Positions 18,026-26,295 of a stretch of DNA of 64,000 nt are shown one piece after another; the stretch's first letter is position 1, and each line of letters begins with the position of its first letter. This DNA is from Deltaproteobacteria bacterium. GTDB lineage: Bacteria; Myxococcota_A; Polyangia; Polyangiales; Houyiibacteriaceae. The DNA lies in NCBI GenBank assembly GCA_017644045.1, contig JAEPMI010000012.1, positions 379,666 to 443,665 on the forward strand, read 5' to 3'. The translations under genes and the position numbers were made by a program. The notes under the pieces are model-generated. The model saw only the letters and a program-made list of their open reading frames with translations. It was not told where the DNA came from and ran no database searches.

Positions 18026-18595
18026 ATGATGAAGAAGACTCGCGCCCTCAGCATGGCTCTCGGACTCGCCCTCGGACCGCTCGTCGGTTGTGGCGGTGCG
18101 GAAGACGAGGCGGAGGCGGAAGCCCAGGCCGAAGAGATGGCCAACGCGCTCGGCGAAGCGCTCCAGGGCGCCGCGGACGAAGCGGCGGCCGAGGCCGAGG
18201 CCGAAGCGGCCGGCGGGGATCTCGCGCTCGGCTCGCTCGGGCTCCAGATCGAAGCGCCCGCGGGCAGCGCGGTCCGCGACGCGATCGTGGGCGACGGCTA
18301 CATGGTGCAGGGGCCGGGGCTGGTGATGACCGTCGCCGAGGCGACCGACTCGGACCCGGCGGACCTCGCCGCGGCGAAGGAAGCCCACGACATGTACACG
18401 CCGCAGAACGTGAACGAGGAGGAGCTGGAGGACGGCTACATCCTCACCTTCACCAACTCGGGCGGCATGGGCGACAACTACTGGGTCGTCGGTCGGCGCG
18501 AGGTCGGCGGCAAGGTGGTGATGTGCAAGACCACCGCGAGCCAGGAAGCGCAGCAGACCGCCGCCGTGGCCGCCTGCAAGTCGATCCACGGCTGA
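18026..18595 (+). CDS. Putative lipoprotein with Ala/Glu-rich segment, unknown function
   Basis: The ATG at 18026 has AAGGAG nearby. The 189-residue product has a lipoprotein signal ending GPLVGCGG. Residues ~24-68 are made mainly of Ala and Glu (a probable extended or coiled helix). The C-terminal ~110 residues form a compact domain with a Cys pair (VVMCKTTAS and AACKSIHG). Segments such as GLQIEAPAGSAVRDAIV and MVQGPGLVMTVAEA are seen in other small secreted proteins of this group of bacteria, but I cannot name a family. It is monocistronic and is followed by a bidirectional hairpin. Confidence 0.68.
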   Translation: MMKKTRALSMALGLALGPLVGCGGAEDEAEAEAQAEEMANALGEALQGAADEAAAEAEAEAAGGDLALGSLGLQIEAPAGSAVRDAIVGDGYMVQGPGLVMTVAEATDSDPADLAAAKEAHDMYTPQNVNEEELEDGYILTFTNSGGMGDNYWVVGRREVGGKVVMCKTTASQEAQQTAAVAACKSIHG

Positions 18596-18612
18596 GCCCC
18601 CGCGCTCACCGA

Positions 18613-18651
18613 GACGAAGCCGGGTTCCCGCAGCGGGGCTCGGCTTTCGTC
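18613..18651. terminator. Bidirectional hairpin terminator between convergent genes
   Basis: Two 19-base arms (GACGAAGCCGGGTTCCCGC and its near-complement) pair almost completely between the stops of two convergent genes. Short T-rich stretches flank the arms (CTTTCGTC on the plus strand). Position and structure fit a shared transcription terminator, although no long U-run is present. Confidence 0.6.
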
Positions 18652-18656
18652 GTCCG

Positions 18657-19220
18657 TCAGCGCCAGGAGATCTGGAGCTCGAGCAACGAGCCGTCCTCGC
18701 TCTCTTCGAGGATCTCCGCCTTCGGGCCGCGGCCGCCGCTGATCTCGGCCAGCGCGAAGGTCGAGCCGATCACGTCGCCCCAGACGCGCTCGTCGAATCC
18801 GTGGCAGTCGGTGACGCGAGCGCGCGCGCTCTTCTTGCGCGAGTCGAGCACCTCCACCTTCCCCGGCCGGTAGAAGGTGCGGAAGGCCTGGGACGAATGA
18901 CGCCACGAGGTCTCCGGGCCGAGGATCCGCGCGAAGACCTTGTACGCCCGCGAGAGCAGCGCCTTGGTCGCCAGCCGACCGAGTTCGCGCGCGACCGGCT
19001 CGCCGGCCACGACCTCGGCCGCGCGATGCAGCTCGCGGTACATGGCGATCGGGTACCAGGTGCCTTCGGCGATCAGGTCCGCACGCATGAGCTCGGCGAG
19101 CTCGCCCTGGAGCTCCTTGCCCATCGCGATCGGCGCCCGGCGCCCGTAGAGCGCGACCATGGCGTCGACGAGCGCGATGAAGTTCGCCCCCTTCGCCTCC
19201 GACTCCCCCCCGGGTGCCAT
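18657..19220 (-). CDS. Hypothetical protein paired with a DUF4240 protein
   Basis: The 187-residue protein starts at an ATG immediately after the stop codon of the upstream DUF4240 gene, so translation is probably coupled. It is soluble and helical in its first 110 residues (DAMVALYGRRAPIAMGKEL, TWYPIAMYRELHRAAEVV). The C-terminal half is rich in beta structure (FRTFYRPGKVEVLDSRKKS). The arrangement recalls small myxobacterial paralogous families of ~180-200 residues with a helical then ligand-binding-like half; I cannot confirm membership. No catalytic motif is visible. Confidence 0.58.
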   Translation of the reverse strand: MAPGGESEAKGANFIALVDAMVALYGRRAPIAMGKELQGELAELMRADLIAEGTWYPIAMYRELHRAAEVVAGEPVARELGRLATKALLSRAYKVFARILGPETSWRHSSQAFRTFYRPGKVEVLDSRKKSARARVTDCHGFDERVWGDVIGSTFALAEISGGRGPKAEILEESEDGSLLELQISWR

Positions 19221-19787
19221 CTACCGCCGCATCGCCGCCGCGACTTTGGGGAAGCGGACTGAGAGGTCCGACTCCTTGATGGGCTCGCCGCGCGGCTCGA
19301 CGAAGAGGTCGAGCGTCGGCGTCGGGAGCTGCGACTGGTACAGCCCCTCCCAGGTGTTGCGACCGACGTAGCAGAGCGGCAGGCCGGTCGCGCCGGGCCA
19401 CACCTCGTCGGCGAGGGTGTCCGGGTCCTTCAGCGCCTGGTCGAACCGATCCTTCCCGAGCGAGATGAGCCACGACCGGAAGCCGAGGAAGACGTCGTGG
19501 CCACCCTCGCCGTGCACGAGGCTCGCGACGCCCCAGAGATCCCAACGGAAGGCCTTCTGCATCTGGGTCCAGAAGTGCTGCTCGAAGTCGCGAATGGTGT
19601 TGCCAGGCTGACCCTCGTCGTCGTGGGAGCGGCTCTCCAGCTCCCCCTCGAGCCAGGCCGCTTGCCCCGTCGCCGTGGTCGACACCTCTCGCGCAGCCGC
19701 GATCAGCTCCCAGAACCCCACTTCGTCCACCGAGCGACCATCGCCCAGGGCCGGGTCCGAAGGCAAGGGCGTCGCGGCTCCCCTCAC
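19221..19787 (-). CDS. DUF4240-domain protein
   Basis: The 188-residue protein contains FWELIAAAREVS near residue 25, an FEQHFWTQM helix, LWGVASLVHGEGGHDVF and GFRSWLISLGKDRFDQAL with DPDTLADEVW after it. This order is typical of DUF4240 (WGR-associated in some proteins), whose function is unknown. The GTG at 19787 is the longest start; a GTG about 19 codons later would also keep the domain intact. The next gene starts directly after its stop. It diverges from a small secreted protein gene with 39 bases between starts. Confidence 0.72.
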   Translation of the reverse strand: MRGAATPLPSDPALGDGRSVDEVGFWELIAAAREVSTTATGQAAWLEGELESRSHDDEGQPGNTIRDFEQHFWTQMQKAFRWDLWGVASLVHGEGGHDVFLGFRSWLISLGKDRFDQALKDPDTLADEVWPGATGLPLCYVGRNTWEGLYQSQLPTPTLDLFVEPRGEPIKESDLSVRFPKVAAAMRR

Positions 19788-19826
19788 GTTGACCCAAGAA
19801 ATGCGCTTGCGGACACTCGATGAGAC

Positions 19827-20306
19827 ATGAGCAAGTCACTCCAGCTGGCGCTCCTCCTGGTCGCCACCGTGGGCAGCGGTCCCACGGCGGGCGCCGAGGA
19901 TGCGAGCTTCCACATCGTCGACGAGGTGCACCGAACCAACGTGACCTACGGTCCCGGCGAGGATGAGCTGGGCAATCTGCAGATGCACCAGACCAACGAC
20001 TTCGCGGGGTTCTGGGTCGAAGGCCTCCCCGGCATCCCACCCGGAACGGTCGTGATCAGTCCGAACAAGCTGCGGCAGCGAGTCCTCCTGGGCGATGAAG
20101 TGCAGCCGGGACGCTACGTTGGCTACTGCATGGATCGCGGCGCGTCCGCGCCCACCCGAAGCGAGACGCTCACCATCGCGGGACGCACCACGCCTCCGCG
20201 GCTCACGAACGGGCCGCAGGTGTGTGTCCAGCTCGGCGTGTGGGCGCGAAGCGGAGACCTGGAGACGGTGCGCGAGCATCGCGCCCGATGCCAGACCGAG
20301 CCCTGA
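19827..20306 (+). CDS. Small secreted protein, function unknown
   Basis: The 159-residue product opens with a clear signal peptide (MSKSLQLALLLVATVGSG, with a cleavage-like TAGAED site). The mature part has two Cys residues that could pair (VGYCMDRG and PQVCVQLG) and no recognised domain. GIPPGTVVISPNKLRQRVLL suggests a beta-rich fold. It is probably periplasmic or exported. It converges on the ScfR-type regulator gene, with a one-base gap between their stops. Confidence 0.6.
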   Translation: MSKSLQLALLLVATVGSGPTAGAEDASFHIVDEVHRTNVTYGPGEDELGNLQMHQTNDFAGFWVEGLPGIPPGTVVISPNKLRQRVLLGDEVQPGRYVGYCMDRGASAPTRSETLTIAGRTTPPRLTNGPQVCVQLGVWARSGDLETVREHRARCQTEP

Positions 20307-20307
20307 C

Positions 20308-21819
20308 TCAGCGGCGCTTGCGCTTCTTCTTCCGCTTCACGTCGTCTTCGTGGACGAGCGGTGAGAAGAAGTTGTCCTTCTTCACGTCCTCTTCGACGCG
20401 GAAGGCGTACTTGTAGCTCGGGGCGCTGCGCATGTTGCAGTCGGTCCGCTCGCAGAAGCGACAGGTCGTGCCCACCGGCACGCTCATCTTCGCCGGGTCC
20501 ACGAAGGGCATCTCGTCCGCGTAGGCGAGCTTCGGCGCGTCGTCGGCGTGGCACCCGAGGCCGATGCTGTAGACGGTGCCGCGCGCCAGACTCCCGCTCT
20601 CGGCCTCGCTCACGACCTTCGCGAAGGTGAAGTAGGTCGTGCCGTCCGGGAAGCTCGAATACTGCTTGGCGATCACGTTCGGCGTGAGGAACGCGAGGTG
20701 CACCGCCATCTTCGGGCAGCTCCCGTCGTGGTGCGGGAAGCGGATGCCGTCGCCGGCGTAGCGCTTGGAGATGTTGCCGGCGACGTCCACGCGCAGGAAG
20801 TGCATCGGCACCCCGCGTCGCTCCGGGTCGCCGAGGTTGCACATGCGATGGGCGACCGTCTCGTAGCTCGACTCGAAGCGATGGGTGAGCCACTCGATGT
20901 CGTAGCGACTCTCCATGACGGCGTCGTAGAACGGGCCGTAGGGGAGCAGCAGCGCGCCAGCGAAGTAGTTCGCCAGGTGGATCTTCAGGAGCTTGCGCGT
21001 CTCCTGGTGCTGCGCGGAGTGACCCTCGAGGAGCGGCTCGTGCAGCTGCTCCTCCTGGAAGAGGCGGAGCGCGATGGCGTGGGCGAGCTGGAAGCGGAGC
21101 CGCTGCTCGTAGATGTCGCGCGAGAGGGTGAGGGTCTGCCCCTCGTAGCGGCGGATCACGGAGCCCGAGTCGTCGTCCTCCTGGACCACGGTCACGCCGA
21201 GCTCCGTGTCGAGCGCGCGGATGAGGTGTTCCGACGAGACCCGCTCGCCGAGGCCGGCGGCCGTGCGGAAAGCCTCCGCGCGGCGCTCGAGGGTCGGGAA
21301 GAAGTTCGAGTGGCTCTCGAGGAAGTCGGTGACCTCGTCGTAGGGCGAGTAGTCGAAGCGGAGCGCGCCCTCGGTCTCGTCCTTCTCGCGCTCGGCGACC
21401 GACTTGAGCACGTGGTCGAGCTGGGAGCGGGTGTTCTTGTAGAGGTTGAAGAGCGCCGTGATGGTGGTGACGACCTTCGGCTCGGCGCTCAGGCCCTGCA
21501 AGTCATCCTCGCTCAGATCGAGGCTCCGGAGCAGCGGCTCGTCCAGGAGCTGGGCGAGCTGGTCGTCGACCGGGGTCTCGCCGAGGCTCTTCATGAAGGC
21601 CTCCATGGAGACCTCGTAGAGCTCGAGCGCCTTGAAGAGCAGCGGCAGCTGGACCGAGCGCTTCCCCTTCTCGATGAGGCTCAAGTAGGCCGGCGAGATG
21701 CCGAGGCGGCGCGCGACCTCGCTCTGCTGCAGCTCCCGCTGCAGCCGGAGCTCACGGAGCCGGCGCCCCATGGCGGCGTTGCTCTTGGCGCTGTCTTTGG
21801 CGCGGCGGGGAGTGGACAA
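20308..21819 (-). CDS. XRE-family regulator with ScfR (short-chain fatty acyl regulator) domain
   Basis: The 503-residue protein has an XRE helix-turn-helix at residues ~17-72 (GRRLRELRLQRELQQSEVA, then GISPAYLSLIEKGKR). An IrrE/ImmA-like middle domain follows, lacking the HExxH metal motif (LAHAIALRLF). The C-terminal ScfR domain carries a Cys cluster (CRFCERTDC, ~450-458). RamB, PrpR and PccR belong to this family and control acetate, propionate or ethylmalonyl-CoA genes in response to acyl-CoAs. Here it faces the ethylmalonyl-CoA operon, the strongest reason to assign it as that operon's regulator. The apparent start is a TTG at 21819 with GAGG eight bases upstream; an ATG at 21771 is the alternative. 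Confidence 0.87.
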   Translation of the reverse strand: MSTPRRAKDSAKSNAAMGRRLRELRLQRELQQSEVARRLGISPAYLSLIEKGKRSVQLPLLFKALELYEVSMEAFMKSLGETPVDDQLAQLLDEPLLRSLDLSEDDLQGLSAEPKVVTTITALFNLYKNTRSQLDHVLKSVAEREKDETEGALRFDYSPYDEVTDFLESHSNFFPTLERRAEAFRTAAGLGERVSSEHLIRALDTELGVTVVQEDDDSGSVIRRYEGQTLTLSRDIYEQRLRFQLAHAIALRLFQEEQLHEPLLEGHSAQHQETRKLLKIHLANYFAGALLLPYGPFYDAVMESRYDIEWLTHRFESSYETVAHRMCNLGDPERRGVPMHFLRVDVAGNISKRYAGDGIRFPHHDGSCPKMAVHLAFLTPNVIAKQYSSFPDGTTYFTFAKVVSEAESGSLARGTVYSIGLGCHADDAPKLAYADEMPFVDPAKMSVPVGTTCRFCERTDCNMRSAPSYKYAFRVEEDVKKDNFFSPLVHEDDVKRKKKRKRR

Positions 21820-21823
21820 GGCG

Positions 21824-22003
21824 TTTTACCTCTTTACAGGGCAACACCTATACGAGGCTCTCGGCTGTGAAACAAGCCGAGAGAGTAAATTTCGGCAAGA
21901 CTTGTAAAGTCCAGAGCACCCCTTGCGCCGAAGGGGCTTGACCCCATCTCCGATTCTGTTACGCATTGCGTCATCGGCCTTTGGCCGTAAAGCAGTAAAG
22001 AGG
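21824..22003. promoter_or_regulatory. Divergent regulator/ecm control region with paired GTAAAG sites
   Basis: The 221-base gap between the regulator and ecm contains six GTAAA motifs. Four form two tandem pairs with the same 8-base period: GTAAAGAGGTAAAA on the minus strand (21824-21837) and GTAAAGCAGTAAAG on the plus strand (21987-22000). Each pair is oriented toward the gene it precedes. Single copies lie at 21885 and 21904. A weak sigma-70 candidate (TTGACC at 21938) sits between them. The pairs are likely operator half-sites for the ScfR-type regulator. The left pair overlaps that gene's ribosome-binding site. Confidence 0.5.
21858..21883. promoter_or_regulatory. Perfect 9-bp inverted repeat, 8-base loop
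   Basis: CTCTCGGCT and AGCCGAGAG are exact complements separated by GTGAAACA. The hairpin lies in the leader of the regulator gene, about 40 bases before its TTG start. There is no T-run, so it is more likely an operator or mRNA structure than a terminator. Confidence 0.5.
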
Positions 22004-22040
22004 ACGCGCCGGACGGGCCGGCGCACCGACGGAGGCGAGG

Positions 22041-24008
22041 ATGCCGGACCGACCGTGGATCATGAGGACCTACGCGGGGCACAGCACCGCTGCCGCGTCC
22101 AACGAGCTCTACCGCTCGAACCTGGCGCGCGGACAGACGGGACTGAGCGTCGCCTTCGATCTACCGACGCAGACCGGCTACGACGCCGACCACGCGCTGA
22201 GCCGCGGTGAGGTCGGCAAGGTGGGCGTGCCCATCTCGCACATCGGCGACATGCGCGCCCTCTTCGAGGGGCTGCCCCTCGAGGAGATGAACACCTCGAT
22301 GACGATCAACGCGACGGCCATGTGGCTGCTCGCGCTCTACATCGCCCTCGCCGAGGAGCGCGGCGACGACATCGCCAAGCTCCGCGGCACCGTCCAGAAC
22401 GACATCGTGAAGGAGTACCTGAGCCGCGGCACCTACGTGTTCCCGCCCGGTCCTTCCATTCGGCTCATCACCGACGTCATCGCCTTCACCACCGAGAAGG
22501 TGCCCAAGTGGAACCCGACCAACGTCTGCAGCTACCACCTGCAGGAGGCGGGCGCGACGCCGGTGCAGGAGCTGGCCTACGCGCTGGTCACCGCCATCGG
22601 CGTGCTCGACGCGGCCAAGGCGCGCGGTGACATCCCCGCCGAACGCTTCCCCGAAGTGGTCGGGCGCATCTCGTTCTTCGTCAACGCGGGCATCCGCTTC
22701 GTCGAGGAGATGTGCAAGCTCCGCGCGTTCACCGAGCTCTGGGACCGGATCTGTCGCGAGCGCTACGGTGTCGACGACCCGAAGCTCCGCCGCTTCCGCT
22801 ACGGCATCCAGGTGAACTCGCTCGGGCTCACCGAGCAGCAGCCGGAGAACAACATCATCCGGATCGTGCTGGAGATGCTCGCGGTCACGCTCAGCAAGGA
22901 CGCGCGCGCTCGCGCGGTCCAGCTCCCGGCGTGGAACGAGGCGCTCGGCCTGCCGCGACCGTGGGACCAGCAGTGGTCGCTCCGCGCGCAGCAGATCCTG
23001 GCCTTCGAGACCGACCTCCTCGAGAACGAGGACCTCTTCAACGGCTCCACGGTCGTCGAGGCCAAGACCCAGAAGCTCATCGACGAGGCCTGGGCCGAGG
23101 TCGAGCGCGTGCTCGAGAAGGGCGGCGCGGTCGCGGCGGTCGAGAGCGGCTACGTGAAGCAGGCGCTCGTCGAGTCGAACGCGGCGCGGCTGCGGCGCAT
23201 CGAGGCCGGCGAGCAGGTCGTGGTCGGCGTGAACCGCTACGAGGAGGGCGTGCCCTCACCGCTCGTCGCCGACTTGGACGAGGCGATCATGCGGGTCGAC
23301 CCGAAGGTCGAGCAGGACCAGATCACGGCGCTCGCCAAGTGGCGCGCCGAGCGCGACCAGGGCGCCGTGGACGCCGCGCTGAAGGCGCTGAAGGAGACCG
23401 CCACGGGCGACGCGAACCTGATGGCCGCGTCCATCGCGTGCGCCAAGGCGGGTGTCACGACGGGCGAGTGGGCCGGCACCCTCCGCGAGGTCTTCGGCGA
23501 GTACCGTGCCCCGACCGGGGTGGGCGGCGCGCAGGTCAGCCGCAGCGAAGGCGACACCGTCAAGCAGGTCCGCGCCGAGCTCGAGGCGGTCGCCGAGAAG
23601 CTCGGCCGCCGACCGAAGATGCTCGTCGGCAAGCCGGGCCTCGACGGCCACAGCAACGGCGCCGAGCAGATCGCGCTCAAGGCCCGCGACGTCGGCTTCG
23701 ACGTCGTCTACGAGGGCATCCGGCTCACCCCGGAGCAGATCGTCGCCTCGGCGCTCGAGGAGGGCGTGCACCTCATCGGCCTCAGCGTCCTGAGCGGCTC
23801 GCACCTCGAGCTCGTGCCCGACGTGCTGAAGCGGATGGACGAGGCCGGCCTGAAGGACGTGCCGCTCGTCGTCGGAGGGATCATCCCGGACGCCGACGCA
23901 GCGCGGCTCCGTGAGCAGGGCGTGGCTCGGGTCTACACCCCGAAGCACTTCGCGCTCGACACGTTGATGGGCGAGCTCGTGGAGCTCGTCGCGGAGCGCG
24001 CCGGGTGA
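22041..24008 (+). CDS. ecm: Ethylmalonyl-CoA mutase (MeaA/Ecm), B12-dependent
   Basis: The ATG at 22041 follows GGAGG. The 655-residue protein begins DRPWIMRTYAGHSTAAASNE and keeps LARGQTGLSVAFDLPTQTGY and WNPTNVCSYHLQEAGATP, the blocks typical of the single-polypeptide MeaA/Ecm branch rather than two-subunit methylmalonyl-CoA mutase. Its C-terminus is a cobalamin-binding domain with GLDGHSNGAEQ (D-x-H-x-x-G, ~residues 533-540), LSVLSGSHL and VVGGIIPD. It should convert (2R)-ethylmalonyl-CoA to (2S)-methylsuccinyl-CoA. Substrate choice rests on overall similarity and on the neighbouring ccr and methylsuccinyl-CoA dehydrogenase genes. It overlaps meaB by four bases. Confidence 0.93.
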   Translation: MPDRPWIMRTYAGHSTAAASNELYRSNLARGQTGLSVAFDLPTQTGYDADHALSRGEVGKVGVPISHIGDMRALFEGLPLEEMNTSMTINATAMWLLALYIALAEERGDDIAKLRGTVQNDIVKEYLSRGTYVFPPGPSIRLITDVIAFTTEKVPKWNPTNVCSYHLQEAGATPVQELAYALVTAIGVLDAAKARGDIPAERFPEVVGRISFFVNAGIRFVEEMCKLRAFTELWDRICRERYGVDDPKLRRFRYGIQVNSLGLTEQQPENNIIRIVLEMLAVTLSKDARARAVQLPAWNEALGLPRPWDQQWSLRAQQILAFETDLLENEDLFNGSTVVEAKTQKLIDEAWAEVERVLEKGGAVAAVESGYVKQALVESNAARLRRIEAGEQVVVGVNRYEEGVPSPLVADLDEAIMRVDPKVEQDQITALAKWRAERDQGAVDAALKALKETATGDANLMAASIACAKAGVTTGEWAGTLREVFGEYRAPTGVGGAQVSRSEGDTVKQVRAELEAVAEKLGRRPKMLVGKPGLDGHSNGAEQIALKARDVGFDVVYEGIRLTPEQIVASALEEGVHLIGLSVLSGSHLELVPDVLKRMDEAGLKDVPLVVGGIIPDADAARLREQGVARVYTPKHFALDTLMGELVELVAERAG

Positions 24009-25051
24009 AGCAACCGGGCGCACCGACCGACCTCATGAGCGCCGAGGGGATCTCGGCGCTGGCCAGCGGTGTGCTGGCCGGTCGGAAGGCGTCCGTCGCC
24101 AAGGCGCTCAACCTGGTCGAGGATCGGCGGGACGGCAGCCGCCGCGCGGTCGGCGCGCTACTGCGGTTGCTGCGGGAGCAGTCGGACGGCTCGAGTCACC
24201 GGGTCGGGCTCACCGGACCGCCCGGCGTGGGCAAGTCGACCCTGGCCGCCGCGCTCGCGCGAACGCTTCGTGAGCGCGGCCGGAGCGTGGGCGTGGTGGC
24301 GGTCGATCCTTCCAGCGTCCGCAGCGGCGGGAGCCTGCTCGGCGACCGCGCGCGCATGGGCTTCGACCCGAGCGACGAGAAGGTCTTCGTGCGCTCGCTC
24401 GCGACCGGCGGCGAAGCCGGTGGGCTGAGCTGGGCGGCCCCCGCTGCGGCACAGGTGCTCGCCGCCGCCTACGAGGTCGTGCTCCTCGAGACCACCGGCG
24501 TCGGGCAGACCGAGACCGACGTTCGCTACGTGGCGGACACCGTCGTGCTGGTGGTGCAGCCAGGCTCGGGCGATGTGCTGCAGTTCCTGAAGGCCGGGAT
24601 CATGGAGATCCCCGACCTGCTCGTGGTGAACAAGGCCGACACGGGTGTCCTCGCCGAGCGCGCGACCAGCGACCTGCGCTCCGCCCTCGCCTCCGCGCAG
24701 TCGGCGGGGCTCGGCGAGGCGATGCCCATCCTGGCCACCAGCGCGACGGAGCGCCGTGGACTCGACGAGCTCGCCGACGCCCTCGACGCACAGCGCGCCA
24801 GCGCCACCGACCTCGCGGCCCATCGCCGCCGCGGCGAGGTGGCCTGGACCCTCCAACTCTTCCGCCGGCTCCACGGCCGGCATGGCGTCGAGACCCTCGG
24901 CGGCGACGCGGCGCTCGAAGCCGCGATCGACGAGGCGCTCGACGCCGACGCTCCCCCCACCATCTGCGCCCACCTGAGCGAGCGATATCTCGCGACGGTG
25001 GGTCGGCGCGAATCGCCCGGCGCGAAAGCGACCAAGGAGACCCAGCCATGA
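24005..25051 (+). CDS. meaB: MeaB/ArgK-family GTPase, mutase chaperone
   Basis: A GTG at 24005 overlaps the ecm stop (GTGA). The 348-residue G3E GTPase has a P-loop GPPGVGKST (~residues 74-82), VAVDPSS, the Mg-binding LETTGVGQTE and the base-specificity motif NKAD. ArgK/MeaB proteins load adenosylcobalamin into, and protect, acyl-CoA mutases. Its place directly behind ecm says its partner is the ethylmalonyl-CoA mutase. The usual family sequence is ETVGVGQSE, so two residues of that switch motif differ. The ATGA overlap with ccr continues the coupled operon. Confidence 0.94.
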   Translation: MKQPGAPTDLMSAEGISALASGVLAGRKASVAKALNLVEDRRDGSRRAVGALLRLLREQSDGSSHRVGLTGPPGVGKSTLAAALARTLRERGRSVGVVAVDPSSVRSGGSLLGDRARMGFDPSDEKVFVRSLATGGEAGGLSWAAPAAAQVLAAAYEVVLLETTGVGQTETDVRYVADTVVLVVQPGSGDVLQFLKAGIMEIPDLLVVNKADTGVLAERATSDLRSALASAQSAGLGEAMPILATSATERRGLDELADALDAQRASATDLAAHRRRGEVAWTLQLFRRLHGRHGVETLGGDAALEAAIDEALDADAPPTICAHLSERYLATVGRRESPGAKATKETQP

Positions 25052-26295
25052 CCGACACCCAGACCACCTCCCCCACCGATGTCCCCGAAATCGTCCCGGT
25101 CGGCCAAGTGCCGCCGCTCGGCGTCGTGCCCCAGAAGATGCACTCCTGGGTCATCCGCCCGGAGCGCTTCGGCGAGCCGACCAAGTCGATGCAGACCGAA
25201 GAGATGCCCGTCTGGGACATCGGTCCGGACGAAGTCCTCGTGCAGGTGATGGCGGCAGGCATCAACTACAACGCCATCTGGGCGGGCCTCGGCGAGCCGG
25301 TGAACATCCTCAAGAGCCACGGGCTCCCCTTTCACATCGCGGGCTCCGACTGCGCCGGCGTGGTCTGGAAGGTCGGCAGCGCGGTGCGAAAGTGGAAAGT
25401 CGGCGACGAGGTCGTCATCCACTGCAACCACCTGGTCGAGCCGGGCGCGAGCGACCTGCAGACCATCTGGGGCTACGAGACCCCCGACGGATCCTTCGCT
25501 CAGTTCACCCGTGCCCAGGGTCAGCAGCTGCTGCCCAAGAGCCCGGACCTCACGTGGGAGCAGGCTGCGAGCTACGGCCTGGTGTACTTCACGGCGCACC
25601 GGATGCTGATCGACCGCGCGGAGATCCAGCCCGGCGAGGACGTGCTCATCTGGGGCGCCGCCGGGGGTCTGGGCTCGTTCGCCATCCAGCTCTGCAAGGC
25701 CGCGGGCTGCCGCGCCATCGCGGTCGTCTCGAGCGACGAGAAGGCGCAGATGGCCATGGACCTCGGCGCGTACGGCGTCATCAACCGCAAGGACTTCCCC
25801 GACCTGCAGTACCGGCCGGACGAGGACGAGGAGCAGAAGAAGAAGCGCTTCACGGCCATGAAGGCCTTCGGCAAGAAGATCTGGGACATTCTCGGCGAGA
25901 AGAAGAGCGTCGAGGTCGTCTTCGAGCACCCGGGTCAGCGCACCTTCCCGGCGAGCGTCTGGCTCGCGTCGAAGTTCGGGCGCATCGTCATCTGCGGCGC
26001 GACCACCGGCTATGAGCTCACCTTCGACGTGCGCCACCTCTGGATGAGCCAGAAGCGCATCATCGGCTCGCACTTCGCCGACGCCGACTCCGCCGGCCGC
26101 GCGAACAAGCTGGTCATGCAGGGGCAGGTGAAGCCGGTGCTCACCGAGACCTTCGAGTGGAAGGACCTCGCCGAGGCCCACCAGAAGATGTATCGGAACG
26201 AGGTCTATGGAACGATCGCTTGCCTCGTCGGCGCTCCGCGCCCAGGGCTCAAGACCTACGACGAGACCCTGGCGGTGATGAAGGAAAACGCATGA
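25048..26295 (+). CDS. ccr: Crotonyl-CoA carboxylase/reductase
   Basis: The 415-residue protein is a medium-chain reductase of the Ccr type. Visible are GINYNAIWAGLGEP (the Asn used for CO2 binding in characterised enzymes), HIAGSDCAG, WGYETPDGSFAQFT (conserved Glu), the NADPH fold GAAGGLGSFA and FDVRHLWMSQKRIIGSHFA (the other CO2-site His). The length and the insertion before the nucleotide fold separate it from plain quinone reductases. It reductively carboxylates crotonyl-CoA to ethylmalonyl-CoA, the signature step of the ethylmalonyl-CoA pathway. It overlaps meaB and the following dehydrogenase gene by ATGA. Confidence 0.95.
   Translation: MTDTQTTSPTDVPEIVPVGQVPPLGVVPQKMHSWVIRPERFGEPTKSMQTEEMPVWDIGPDEVLVQVMAAGINYNAIWAGLGEPVNILKSHGLPFHIAGSDCAGVVWKVGSAVRKWKVGDEVVIHCNHLVEPGASDLQTIWGYETPDGSFAQFTRAQGQQLLPKSPDLTWEQAASYGLVYFTAHRMLIDRAEIQPGEDVLIWGAAGGLGSFAIQLCKAAGCRAIAVVSSDEKAQMAMDLGAYGVINRKDFPDLQYRPDEDEEQKKKRFTAMKAFGKKIWDILGEKKSVEVVFEHPGQRTFPASVWLASKFGRIVICGATTGYELTFDVRHLWMSQKRIIGSHFADADSAGRANKLVMQGQVKPVLTETFEWKDLAEAHQKMYRNEVYGTIACLVGAPRPGLKTYDETLAVMKENA

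Noticed and set aside
21820-22040. Cobalamin riboswitch before the B12-dependent mutase
   Set aside because: No B12-box-like GCCACTG or long conserved fold is visible; the region is better explained by operator repeats.
21820-22040. TTTGCAAA motif used by characterised ScfR/PccR regulators
   Set aside because: I searched by eye on both strands and found no copy; GTAAAG pairs are present instead.
22041-24008. Annotation as ordinary methylmalonyl-CoA mutase
   Set aside because: The single-chain length, MeaA-type N-terminus and linkage to ccr, mcd and an ScfR regulator fit ethylmalonyl-CoA mutase better.
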